From positions 2,432,718 to 2,496,717 of the forward strand of contig NC_041004.1 in assembly GCF_004193775.1 (NCBI RefSeq): DNA of 64,000 bases. The letters are read 5' to 3'. The notes below the pieces were generated by a model. That model saw only the letters and a program-made list of their open reading frames with translations, was not told the DNA's origin and made no database searches. The translations under genes and the position numbers were made by a program. This stretch comes from Glycine soja (taxonomy: Eukaryota > Streptophyta > Magnoliopsida > Fabales > Fabaceae). This document shows, in pieces, positions 1 to 10,793 of this stretch (positions are counted from its first letter, which is position 1; each line of letters begins with the position of its first letter).

Positions 1-2995
1 TTTTTTTTTCCATGGAAGTCATACACTACTCAATTAGGACGCCCCCTATAAGTGTAGGTAGGTTTTGTGTGATTTCAAGGTAGCCATATATGGGCATAAT
101 AGTCAGGTATACTATATACTATTACTAGCTAATTAAGGATGCCATTGTTTGCAGTAAAATGACGTGGAATTTCTATTTTTATATTCTACTTTAATTTAAA
201 ACTTTCTTTTCAATTCATTTTATTTCCATTTCGTTCTGTTATATCAAACGAATCCTAGTAACATGTTATACTATGGTATTTGAAAACCTAGCTACCCAAA
301 GAGGTCTAGTACATGATTAGATTTAGCATAAGAATTTGGGTACCTGAAATCCATGTGTTGTGAAAATTAGGTCTCAATGAATAAAATTTTGTGAAATTCA
401 TGTTAATTAATTATTAACTAGTATTTTTTTATAAAGAGAGGTGTGGTGATGGCAGCCGCCAACTGGGTGTAGCTGACTATGGAGGGTTGTTTGATGCTTG
501 CCGGAGCTACCAAGCAACGCAATTAGCAGCTCGAGAAATATTCAAATATTTTTAAGTCTTGACTTTCAAACTCTTGCTACACATAAAGTTTACGGTACAC
601 ATTTGTATATTAGCAAATGGTAATCAATATTCACAACGTATTAAAATTAAGTAATTAAAAATAGTGGAGATGTTCCTTCCCGTGAATATTCCTATATATA
701 GTTCGTTTATATTTGATTTTGTGTAGTTAAAAAAAATGATTTTGTGAGAAAATTTTAGTCCAATGCAATATTGTTTAACTATAATTAATAATTAATATCT
801 GGTTTTGTACTTAAAATTTGGTGATGTTAGTAACTTTTTTAAAGTGATGACTACTGAATAGGGGGTCACAGTCTCATGTATAGAAAAAAATTAAAATCCA
901 CACGCTTGTATTCAATGTTATTATATTCAGCACATTAATCAACTCAGTTACCATAGTGAACTATTTGTCCATCCATTGAGTTATTAGTTGAGTTGTTGGA
1001 AACAAGTTTTATCTACAATGTTTTTTAGTTTTTACAGCAATTTTACCTCCAATGTTATTAAGAGTTTGAATCTTAGAGATTGTAATTAAGAGGGGGGGAT
1101 TAATTAGTCTCATAACTGTGTTTATAAAAAGACATAAAGAAGACTTGAAAAACTACTTTACTAATTCTTCTCACGTAATACACTCGCTTTTGCATGTATC
1201 TGTTTGTGTGTGCTGGCAAACTTATACACTTGATTTTATTTAATTTTAAAAAAATGATAAAATTCATCAATCTACACTCAGTACTATGTGCAGTGTAACT
1301 AGTGATTTACATATACTTTGGATATCATATTATTACACGTAAGTTAAAATAAAGTTGTGTATGATAAAGTAATAATTAGTTTTTGAATTGTATATGAAAC
1401 TTTATGAACTTAATCTACTTAGTTAAAATTAAGGATGTAAAGTTGTAGATTTATTTATTAAAATGGTTACTGTAACACTATTTTCCAATGTTTTACTTTG
1501 ACAAGTCTAAAGTACTATAGTAAGGTTATTATTTATTATTGATCGTCGTACTAGATAGATAAAGATGCATAATCTTATGCGTGAAACAATAGCAACAGCC
1601 TTTTTCCTTATCTTAGAGAATGCATTAAGAATAACCTAAATTCTAAGATGCAATAATTGACTGGTAGAACCTCTCCACACATTCATCCATGAAGACTGTG
1701 ATTAACCACGGACAAAATAGTAAGTTAACACTTGCACGCATTACACCAGAAATATAATGTTATTATTCCCATTAATTCGTGGCCATTATTGGGAAGAAAT
1801 ACACCAATTAATTCCTCAACTTAATTAGGTAGAATTCCACTCCCTATGTGATTAGTTACAAAATACCAATTAAGTATCCCCTTTCTAGATTCTGTGTAGC
1901 CTCTAGAAGAGAAAGGAAAAGTTGTTTGGATAAGATTTTGGACTTTTTTTAGTTGCAATTAAACAAGCAAAGTAAATGTTACGGTCAAAATAAAATAATA
2001 TTGAAGCTTAAGTTTATCCTTTTAACTCTGAATGAGAATATTCTTCACATGCATGTATAATTGGGAGTATCTCAAATTGTATTAAAATGCCGGCACATGA
2101 TTCGGGTAAGTGACCATAATCTTTATCTCTTCATCTCTGACATTCTTTTACTATTTGTCTGTTCTATGATTGGGTAAAAAGCACTTTTTATCAGTTAATC
2201 ACTTAAAAAAATCGCTCTATTAATATATATGCAGAAATTATTAAGTTATAATATCTATATCTCTGACATATATAGTAAGTGTCACTATGATATATAAATA
2301 ATTTTAACTATGGTGCACCTGATATGTACTGTTGCCCTTTATTATAAACGGGTTAGAATTTCATTGCCCCTCCATATACTAGAATAGTAACAGAAGAAAG
2401 AAACAGTAGTGAGAGATGGAGTTACTAGGCTATATGTATACTCTATGGTCACAAATTAATTGCATATTGTAATACTCGTTAGATTTATGGGCAAAAGTTA
2501 AAAGATAAACATTTATTAAGCAAGCCACTTGTTGAAATACTCATTGTATTTGGTTTTAGGGTGTCAATCAATGTAATTGTCAATCACAGAGAATTTGATG
2601 GTTACGTATTATGTTATTATCATGATAAGCACATTCGTTTTGTACTCTAGAGGTTAGCTTTATGAATACTTTCTAACTAAATATATTGCACAAGACGGGT
2701 ACCAACAATACTTTTCAATACACTATTTTTAAACATGAGTCTGGTTAAAATTTAATAAAAACTACAAAAATATGAGTGAAAAGTGTTAAATAAGAAATGG
2801 AATCCACAAGTTTTTTGTGATTTCAAACAAACTTCAACCGATAATAGAGTGTGTTTTCTAGCGTCTCATTGCTTAAACAAACAAGAGAGATAACAAACTA
2901 TCAAATCTTAAAACATTGCATCTAGGTTGTTTTATATGCCATAATGTGGTAGAAAGCACACAATGATTTACTAGATGTTAATTTGAATGATGCAG
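1..2995. other. AT-rich non-coding DNA, probably LBD intron
   Basis: No convincing coding exon, RNA gene or intact transposon is visible. I looked for the cysteine-block part of a LOB domain on the plus strand, because the exon at 2996 needs it upstream, and did not find it. This stretch is therefore either a long intron of that gene or DNA separating a detached exon. A short GC-richer patch near 440-540 has an open frame on the plus strand but no recognisable family. Confidence 0.5.
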
Positions 2996-3322
2996 GTCAT
3001 GAACTTGCAGGCTGAGTTAACCTATGTCCAGGCCCATCTCGCAACGATGCAGCGATTGCCAGTGAAAGTGGCTCCTCTTCCTCCACATCCTCAAAGCTCT
3101 TCACCACCACCAACCCTTCATTCCTCAGATCACATGGCACCAAATGCTGACTTGCAAAGTGCCCCTATGATGCACTTTGGTCCTCTTCAACCACATTCAG
3201 CATCATTGCCGCTAGGCAGCATCGTTTTCGATCAATCGAATCGACAACTCGACGATAGGGAACTCCGAGTTCTGGCTCGAGAATTTGTGAGCAAATACTT
3301 GCCCGGAGTTAGATTCCAGTAA
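2996..3322 (+). CDS. LOB-domain (LBD13/15-like) protein, last exon, partial
   Basis: The LOB family comprises plant-specific DNA-binding transcription factors acting in lateral-organ and vascular development. The exon begins after a TGATGCAG acceptor ending at 2995 and reads V-MNLQAELTYVQAHLATMQ. This is the C-terminal coiled-coil end of a class I LOB domain (pattern LxxxLxxxLxxL) and falls at the place where most LBD genes carry their single intron. A Pro/Ser/His-rich linker follows, then a conserved-looking tail ending in SKYLPGVRF and a TAA stop at 3320-3322. Assignment to the LBD13/15 subgroup rests on the NLQAEL-YVQAHLATMQRLP wording and is from memory. The N-terminal cysteine block and GAS block are not in the window, so this is a partial gene or, less likely, an orphan exon. 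Confidence 0.82.
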   Translation, partial: VMNLQAELTYVQAHLATMQRLPVKVAPLPPHPQSSSPPPTLHSSDHMAPNADLQSAPMMHFGPLQPHSASLPLGSIVFDQSNRQLDDRELRVLAREFVSKYLPGVRFQ

Positions 3323-5550
3323 TCTAACTCTCCCTGAGGATAACATAACTTTGCTTTAATTTTCATTTTCTTGTGTTTTGGTGCCAATGCTTTTGTTAAT
3401 CATACCTAGCTTAATTTGCTGAGAATGTTGCTAACTGTACAACTGGAAGAAAGTACTTTCAAAGATGGAAGAATTATGTAACATGACCAGTGGCTACTCC
3501 CTCTTTCTTTGGCTAAGAATTTTTCCACTTTTTTTTTCTCTCAGTAACTGAATATATACCATGGACAAAATAGTTATTCTAATCAAATAGAACGTTTGCA
3601 TATGATGCAATATTGTATCAGGTTTAAATAATGAATATCTAGTTATCCATAGATTCTGAAACATCTAAATGGCAGAAAGTACTTAGCTACCATCAATGTC
3701 GATTGTCGAGCATCTGGTTCAAATTATCAAAATTGTTTTGTATACATGTATGTACGGACTTTTTTCAATTTAAATCACGTAAACTATTACAAGTCCGAAA
3801 ATTTAGACATCCGTACGAAACCAAATCCATGTCCGGAACACGAAAACTTTCTAAATAATAATTATGTGCCAGTTTTGATTGATTGAACATAAAATGAAAG
3901 AATTGTTAACACTTATTTCATTCTTTAATCAGTGGTTTTTTAACACTTGTTAACATTAACATAAAATGCACTTATCATCTTTGGATAAGAATCGTTTTGC
4001 CTTATGAAAAGTATGAGCCATAGAGGTTTAAAAGCAGCATTATCAAGTTCTGCTACGTTCATTTGAGAATCAACTTACAAAAAACGCAGATTGTTTAAAA
4101 GAATTTTAGTCAACGACAAAGATTACAAATAGTAAATGAATTTTTAACTGATAGTAGCCATCCAATCGGTATGTGACCAAGAGCTTGGTGCCAACCAGGA
4201 AGACACATAAACAAGCCAGACAAATAATGAAACAAGAAGCCAAAATGAATCACATTTTATTTAATAATCCACAAGAAGATAATTTTAAATACTCCACCCA
4301 CCCACTGCCGAAATATTTCAGGAATTGCTGAAGCAACAGCACTCAAAGTTCCATGCAACTTTCTGATCATCTCTGCTGTTTTCTTAAACTCAATTCATCA
4401 CAAACTTCTAAGTGTGTGTTTGTTTTTCGTTTTGGACCCCCCTCGAAGGGACGTTAAAAGCAAAGCTAGAAATCCTTGCTTCTCACAAAATGCTGCCTTA
4501 GCTGCCTTAGAATGTGTGCCAACTGAATGCATCACATACACAAACATAGCCTAAAGAATTAGTGTTACTACGTCCAAGTAAAAAAGAAAACTCAGCTTGA
4601 CACAATGTCCTGGGAACAATTCATTTCTAAACCGCTGCCATAAGTGTTTTTCCCCACAAAGCACTCACTTATCAGGCAACAATGACAAAAAGGCAAAGGC
4701 TTGTAAACAGAAAGACAGATTAATTACCAAACAAAACCAAGAATTATCTACCAACATAGTCTCAGTTTTCTCGAACTTCATCAAAGATCGAGTCTTCATG
4801 GCTTAAGCACTGAGCTGAGCCCATAGAAATGCAAAATAGCCATCTTCTGCGGTTCTATTTATGAGAATATTAGAGACCAAGTTCATAAATATCAACAATG
4901 ATTTAACAACTAAAATTCAATGATATTCAGAATAAGTCAATCACTAGAAAGAGATAAACTATGTCAAAATGACTAGAAGACTTCTTTCTAGAACTGTGAA
5001 TCATTTGTATTTGCACCATTAAATACTGTATAAAGATATTATTTGCACCATTACGAACATAGAATTATTTGCATCATTATAACACGTTAACATAAGAATG
5101 GTTTATTTAAGACATTAGTAAATAACTCTTTCATTCTCCTATAAGAAATAGTACCAATGTCACATCTGATCATATGCACGAGACTAATAAGAGAAAGGCA
5201 CTGCTCACATAACTAGGTGATGTGAACCACTAATTAGGATTATTATATCTCTTTATTTAAGTCTTGAATTATTTTAGTTTATTTTGTTTCTTTATATTTC
5301 CCTATCTTCATAAGATATAAATATTAGAATCCCTGGTTTCGGATCTATTATTATTTTATATTAGGATGATTGCTAGTTGTCATTATATTAATTAGGGATC
5401 TCTTTGTAAGCCTTCTTTAAAGGGCAGACCTGATTGAAATATTATCAATGAGAAATTATTTTCAGAAAAACTTGTGATAGCTTAGGAGGGGCTCCATCAA
5501 GAAAGAGTTTTCTACTTCTCACTTTCACTTTTAGGTCGCAAGAAGGAGTC

Positions 5551-6061
5551 TTCCAGAGCATAACTTGGCATACTAGAGTCAAATCACATCAAAATTCTTT
5601 AATTATTGACTCAATGTTATGAAATCTTAGATCATATTTACTATTATAGATATTGCAAAGAACCAAAAGGAAAGTTAACATCACAAATGAAGAATATGAT
5701 CAAATTTCATAAATATTAAAAAATATGTATAAAAACAATATATACTTCTATACTTATCTAAAATTTCAAAACCTGTTTCCTATATGTGTAAAAATTATAC
5801 TAACACCTCAAAGCTATAAAGTCTATTGTTGCGAGACATTAGACAACATATGATGTTATGTTCTAACAGTTGAAAGTTACAGAATATTCCAGAGCACAAC
5901 TTGGCATAATATTGTCAGATCAAATCAAATAAAAAAAAAATTATTCTTGACTCAACCAATGAAATCTTAAAGCATAATTACTATTATAAAGACTGAAGAA
6001 TCAAAAGGAGAGTTAAAGCCACAAAAGAATATGATCAATTTCATAAAGATTAAAAGTATGC
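5551..6061. repeat. Diverged direct repeat, two units about 336 bp apart
   Basis: The segment 5551-5725 recurs as 5887-6061. Both begin TTCCAGAGCA(T/C)AACTTGGCATA and end near ATTTCATAAA(T/G)ATTAAAA, with many substitutions and small indels between them. The units read in the same orientation. It is an old local duplication of non-coding DNA, with no terminal inverted repeats or coding content seen. Confidence 0.65.
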
Positions 6062-6221
6062 AAGAGAATGTACCATCATAGAGATTCAGGACTTCAAAAT
6101 GGATCATATCTAGCATAGTAAACACAACGAAAAACAAGGCATAGATTCTATGGTGTGCTTTCATCTCAAAACTGCAAGCCTGATAACGGAATGTGGAAGC
6201 ATGCCTAATTTAAGGACATAC

Positions 6222-6288
6222 CATGATTCTGGTCCTTGCAGCGTCCGGCATCTCCCTCCAGATCAGTCTCCCTCAGAACCAAAGGGAA
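6222..6288 (-). other. Candidate orphan exon (67 bp)
   Basis: On the minus strand this island is bounded by a possible acceptor (TTTCACAAG) and a donor (GTATGT after CAGAATCATG). Only one of the three frames is open throughout (FPLVLRETDLEGDAGRC then KDQNH). Its base composition is clearly less AT-rich than its surroundings. I do not recognise the family. It could be an exon of an unannotated minus-strand transcript or chance. Confidence 0.2.
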
Positions 6289-8404
6289 CTTGTGAAAGAC
6301 GGACGTAAAATTATAATTAGGCACTAAAAAAGGTAACTAACTCTAGCAATGAAACAAAAAATAAACGTCATCTTTATGTAACCTATATGCATGTTACAAA
6401 GGCATTAAAAGATGTAAAACTCCATGAGCATCATATAGTTACAGGTAAATTTAAAATGCATTGAACCTAACACTCTTCGCCCACAAATTTAAAATAGACA
6501 GCTAGAAGTGAGTCAAGTGACACTTTAATCTGGCAAGGAAAGATCCTATTTCAGGAGTATATATAAGAGAACTGCTTCAAAAATAAAACGTAATGAACAG
6601 GACAAGCTCCATAAAATAATATTAGGCTACAGCCCATGAACTCATTCGACCATGAAATTAGTTGATGAAAAAGATGTATTCACATCTTCCATTCTACACA
6701 AAGATATTAGAGCATCCATTGGAATTCCAACAAGGCATGCAATAAACTGGTAATATTTTCATACAGATTAGATACAACAATGCAACCAAATTTTTGTACA
6801 CAGTTGATAGGAACCAGATTTAATAGAAACTCAGAATAATACTATTGATTGGGAGAAAAAAAACAGAAATATTACAGGAAAGACCCCTGTAATCCCAGAG
6901 CAAATGCTCCTCAGAGAAGAGATAATACTCTCTATGCCCAACCCATAAGGTTTCTAACAGAAAGATACTGAATGATCATTATAATCACTCCCATATTCTA
7001 ACTGACTGCCACATCAGCAGCTCTTCTCTAACTTCCCTATTCAGCTCAGTTGTTGGGCTTAGGCCCAAGGCCAGTAGGGTCCTAACAACCTCTATGATGT
7101 TCTTCACCGAACTGCCTAAAATGTTAGAAGTCTAACTGGATTTACAACCAGTTCTTCAGGCAGGATGGTGCAACATATAAGTATAACAAAACCAAAATAT
7201 CTGGAAAATTTATTCAACAAGTAGTACAACTCGTAAATATTAACTCGATTGCAAAAATAGAAAATTGTGACCTTTGGCACGAACTATTGGAATCCCATGT
7301 GCCTTGAATGCCTCGTAACTTGGAGAAGGCAGAGATGTGTTCTAAGAGCATCGTCATAGGTTCTTAGTACATTAATTGATCCATCAAAACTATCAGTTGA
7401 ATCAAAATTATGAGGGATGGATTCAGATTTGTAGCACAGTTCAATCTCAAGTGTGGTACCCCATTCACCCAACTAAAGAATAACGATGTCTACGCCCACC
7501 CGAGGAAGACATGTACTTTCCATTTTATGCTTTGCATGCAGAATAAATGACATCTTCCTCAAAACTATTGTTTAATTTCTTAGCCAATCATGTACCCAAG
7601 CATCATATATTATAACATTTGTCATCAGAACCACAGTATAAAGATATGAAGATTGAAGAGGGTGCTGCAATACAAGAATCCATAAATATCATAATTTTGA
7701 AGTTCCAGAGTAGGGGAAAACAGGCATACCTTAAGGGATGTGTTATGGGCTTATGGCATCAAAAACCATCACTCTTCAATTCAGTTCAAAAGAGATTGCC
7801 AGGACATGCGGGGCCAAGATGAAATAAACAATTGGGCTGTGCTACTGATGATAGATTGGGTTGTCTCACCCCAATGGCATAAAAGTTGATAATCTTCAAA
7901 TTGAACCAGAAGTGAGAAGCCAAATGATCTTTGGCATATAAGAAATGAGTAAATATGTAAAGCAAATGGCCAGGGAGTACAGCACACACAGGTCATTATG
8001 AGAAAATTTCAAACACACAATAGTTCAATATGGAAATAAATCACCAGTAGTAGCTCCTCATAATACATACAAAAATCTCTTAAAAGTTCAAAAGCAGATT
8101 ACTGGAAACACTGATGTGCTCATGTGCATTATACGGACCAAGAAAGCCGAAGGCCATGAACAAGGTTATCAGATATAGTCAAACTCATAACAAAGTTATG
8201 TGCAAGAAGCATACTGGTTATACTTTACAGAACCACAGGCAATAATAATAAATACACCTAAAAGGCATCATGTGAGCGGCTCCAATCTTCTGTATACAGA
8301 AATGTACAATCCCTCTTCTATTGGTTGGAAGGGGTTGGTAAATAGCCTTGACGGATTTTGATCTCTAAGTTAGAGTAGATTAACTTGAATGTTCATAGAT
8401 GGCA

Positions 8405-10300
8405 CTATAAAATCTCTCCGTGACGGAATCCACTATCTCCACAATCAGTACCAGTATCCAAAGCACAAGGAGAATCATACCATTTAGGGTTGTCCTGGTA
8501 GAAACTGTCGACCTGCATACAGCCAAGACCTACTACATCCGACACTATACCCTCGTCGTGTCTGATCAATCTGACAGGCTTGGTTAGTTTAATATCCTCG
8601 CAATCAAGAATGCTTTTCTCATCAAAGTCGCTGCACTTCAACCACTTCTCAGGCTTACAGGTGTCACTCATCAGATCATCTTTCTGAGTCCTGCACTCTG
8701 TCGTCATCTGATCACCCCACGAAACAACCTCTCCCAGAGTCCGGCCAAAACTATCCTCATCATCCTCAATCAGCTCCGTGTCCTTGCCATCCCCATAAAT
8801 CCTCTCGTGATGATTACTCCAGTTAGCCAAATCATTGTCCCCAACCAACACATCATCCTCCACCACCTTATCAGTAATCAACTCAATCGCCCCCGGCTTC
8901 AACCCCACTTCCCCTATACTCCTAACCTTATTCAAAACCTCGAACAACTCCTTGGAGACAGCCGCTAAGATCTCCCTTGGCATCTTCCCAACCTTCCCTT
9001 CCAACATCCCCACCTCAGTCCTCAACTCCTGCACCTGCTGCATCACCGAAAACTGCAAATCCCCACCACCACCACCATCCTCCTTCCCCAACAACCCCCC
9101 AAACCCACCCTCACCATCCATCTCCTCACTCACCCCATACACATTACTCTCCTGAACCATCAAAAACCCACCACCCTTATGCCCTACAACCCTATGCATA
9201 ATCCTCGCATTCCCGTCCAACGGCCCTGGCTCATGCCCTGAATGCACAGCATATAACTTAAAAACCGCCACCCCTTCCTCCTGGTACACAAAACTCTTAT
9301 CCTTCTCATTGTAATTCGCAATCGGCACAATAGCCCTAATCCTAAACCCACATCCACATCTTTTAGAAGCATAAGGCTCCCTCTTCAAAACCTTAGATTT
9401 CTTAGCAGCAGGCTCTCCAGCCCTATGGCAAGCATAGTCCTTAACCTCAGCCATAAAAGGCTTATACCTAATATACTTCTGCCTAATGCAAAGCACAACC
9501 TTGTGCTTTGCGGCGAGCTGCTGGAGCCGGTCAGGGACTTCCCCGGCCGGCACCTCGAAGCTCTCGGTGTACTCGAACCGTCGCCGCTTGCCACGCGAAA
9601 TGGCGGCGGAGGGCTCTCCGGAGCCCTCAGTGGCGGAGGAGGAGCAGACGGGGCAGGCGGCGACGCAGACTCGGATGAAGCTCTCAGGGATGCCGTAGAA
9701 TTTGGCCCCGACGGTCCAGTGGTGCTTGATGCGGTCGAGGGTGTCCTTGAGGTTGAGGTGGCTGAGGTCGGTGTCGGCGTGGTGGGACATGACGATGTGC
9801 TGCCACTGGTTGAGGTGAGGGACGAACTGGTGAGGGTTGTTTTTGAAGCAGAGGAAGTGGGTGTTGGTGGAAACGTCGTGGTGCGTAGTGAGCTTGTCCT
9901 GGATGCGTTTCCAGGCGGTGAGGTAGGCGGTGTCCTCATTGCGGTCCTTCCAGACGGTGCGCCAGGAGGAGAGGACGGAGGAGGGGGTGGCGGAGCGGAT
10001 GTCGGAGGGGGAGGGGAGGCGGCGGAGGAGGAGGGAGCGGAGCATAAGGGCGTGGGAGGAAGGGGTGAAGGTGTAGAACTGGGAGGAGATGTGGGGGTCG
10101 GGGGAGATGAAGAGGGGGTTGGAATTGGAATTTGGGGGTGTGGAAGGGGAAGAGTGGGAGGAGGAGGGGGAGGAGGGGAAGAGGAGAGAGAAGGAGGAGG
10201 AGGTGGTGTTGCTGGGGAGAGGGGGGTTGTGAGGGGATAGATCGGGGGGGTGCGGGAGGAAAACCTCGTCTTCCTCTTCTTGTTTGTTGGAATTATTCAT
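8405..10300 (-). CDS. Plant protein with integrase-type H2C2 and FAR1-like zinc modules
   Basis: This is a single uninterrupted 631-codon frame, ATG at 10300 and stop at 8405. Residues 1-95 are low complexity (Ser/Pro/Asn). Residues about 105-220 hold a module with H174, H181 and C216-x2-C219, and a TLDRIKHHWTVGAKFYGI core, like the H2C2 zinc-binding domain that precedes retroelement integrase cores. Residues about 265-360 hold a second basic, Cys/His module (C291, C315-x-C317, H353-x2-H356, with KRCGCGFRIRAIVP) resembling the FAR1/WRKY-GCM1 zinc fold of Mutator-like transposases. A Gly-rich linker follows, then a region with a leucine-rich stretch (residues about 410-465) and an acidic tail. 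No DDE catalytic core is present. I infer a nuclear DNA-binding protein assembled from transposon domains. The first half is strikingly GC-rich for this AT-rich window. The minus-strand leader carries a GA repeat. A nearly identical but broken copy lies at 20509-22193. Confidence 0.75.
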   Translation of the reverse strand: MNNSNKQEEEDEVFLPHPPDLSPHNPPLPSNTTSSSFSLLFPSSPSSSHSSPSTPPNSNSNPLFISPDPHISSQFYTFTPSSHALMLRSLLLRRLPSPSDIRSATPSSVLSSWRTVWKDRNEDTAYLTAWKRIQDKLTTHHDVSTNTHFLCFKNNPHQFVPHLNQWQHIVMSHHADTDLSHLNLKDTLDRIKHHWTVGAKFYGIPESFIRVCVAACPVCSSSATEGSGEPSAAISRGKRRRFEYTESFEVPAGEVPDRLQQLAAKHKVVLCIRQKYIRYKPFMAEVKDYACHRAGEPAAKKSKVLKREPYASKRCGCGFRIRAIVPIANYNEKDKSFVYQEEGVAVFKLYAVHSGHEPGPLDGNARIMHRVVGHKGGGFLMVQESNVYGVSEEMDGEGGFGGLLGKEDGGGGGDLQFSVMQQVQELRTEVGMLEGKVGKMPREILAAVSKELFEVLNKVRSIGEVGLKPGAIELITDKVVEDDVLVGDNDLANWSNHHERIYGDGKDTELIEDDEDSFGRTLGEVVSWGDQMTTECRTQKDDLMSDTCKPEKWLKCSDFDEKSILDCEDIKLTKPVRLIRHDEGIVSDVVGLGCMQVDSFYQDNPKWYDSPCALDTGTDCGDSGFRHGEIL

Positions 10301-10500
10301 GCTGAAGATGAAGATGAAGAGGGTGGGTGTGTGGATGGGGAAAGTGAGGAAAGTGAGGAAAGTGAGCAGTGATGACTTTATCTCTCTCTCTCTCTCTGTT
10401 TCTGTTTGTTGCTGAGGTTTTGTTTTGTGTTGTCTTGTGCTTTTTTCTCTATCACTCTGATGACGTTTGGGCTTGGGTTTGGGAGATTGGGGGTGGGTTC
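10301..10500 (-). promoter_or_regulatory. Presumed leader/promoter of the H2C2 gene with GA repeat
   Basis: Directly upstream of the ATG at 10300 on the minus strand lies purine/pyrimidine-biased DNA. It includes repeated CACTTTCCT units (10335-10370, minus sense) and a (GA)n tract at 10381-10397, which reads (TC)n on plus. GA/CT tracts are common in plant 5' UTRs and core promoters. No clear TATA box was identified. The same block recurs at 22194-22393. Confidence 0.4.
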
Positions 10501-10690
10501 GGGAGCATTGCTACGTGCAACCCAGCAAAATTGCAGGTATACTCAGTAATTGCACAATTTTCCCATTTTGCCCTTCTGATAAAAAATAGAGGTTGACTAA
10601 TCCCTTATGAGGCTTACAGATTGGGCGGATTAGCTAATCCGTATGAGACTTATGGACTAGCCCAATCCGTAAGTGTTTTTTTTCAAAAAC
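10500..10690. repeat. Old MITE-like end with CCGTAAG inverted motifs
   Basis: The segment starts GGGAGCATTGCTACGTGCAA then CCCAGCA, which resembles the terminal sequence of the MITE at 16771-17017 (GAGTGTTGCTAGGTACACCC). It then carries internal copies of TTACAGATTGGGCGGATTAG and GGATTAGCTAATCCG ending in CCGTAAGTG, again like the internal CCGTAAG units of that MITE. No matching right-hand terminal repeat is found, so it looks like a truncated or rearranged relative. It recurs at 22393-22583. Confidence 0.5.
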
Positions 10691-10718
10691 ATGTTTTACG
10701 AATTAATTTGAAATTAAT

Positions 10719-10793
10719 GGTTCAAGCAAGAGTCAAACCTGTGTGACTTTTGCGTTATTAGCATGACAATCTAACCAGTTGAACTAATAGGTC
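10719..10793 (-). tRNA. Degenerate tRNA-Ile(AAU)-like sequence
   Basis: On the minus strand the 75-nt segment follows the tRNA plan: an A-box-like TTAGTTCAACTGGTTAGA, an anticodon arm with loop C-T-AAT-A-A, and a B-box-like GGTTTGACTC. The order and spacing match plant tRNA-Ile(AAU), whose anticodon arm reads GCTAATAACGC. The acceptor stem does not pair well (5' GACCTAT against 3' TTGAACC) and the conserved T-loop C is T. It is therefore a relic or the head of a tRNA-derived SINE, not a working gene. A second copy is at 22612-22686. Confidence 0.6.

Larger units (their letters stand above)
3323..8404. other. Non-coding stretch with weak exon-like islands
   Basis: 3323-3480 is probably the 3' UTR of the LBD exon. 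The rest is AT-rich with no confident gene. Islands of more balanced composition at about 6222-6288, 7270-7475 and 7780-8000 have short minus-strand open frames but no family I recognise. They could be 3' UTR or unspliced parts of a transcript from the minus-strand gene at 8405-10300, or gene relics. A diverged direct repeat at 5551-6061 is listed separately. Confidence 0.4.

Noticed and set aside
7284..7472. Minus-strand 62-codon frame (LEIELCYKSESIPHNF), followed in another frame by PSYEAFKAHGIPIVRAKGH
   Set aside because: It reads like protein, but no family was recognised, a frameshift would be needed and no clear splice sites bound it; left as non-coding.
9425..10240. 271-codon plus-strand Gly/Glu-rich open frame
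   Set aside because: It is the antisense shadow of the GC-rich coding half of the minus-strand gene; low-complexity GGGG/EEE content and no family. The same holds for its copies at 21319-21969 and 21945-22133.
10369..10596. 75-codon plus-strand frame present in both copies
   Set aside because: It lies antisense in the leader/promoter of the H2C2 gene and is driven by the TC repeat; no domain.
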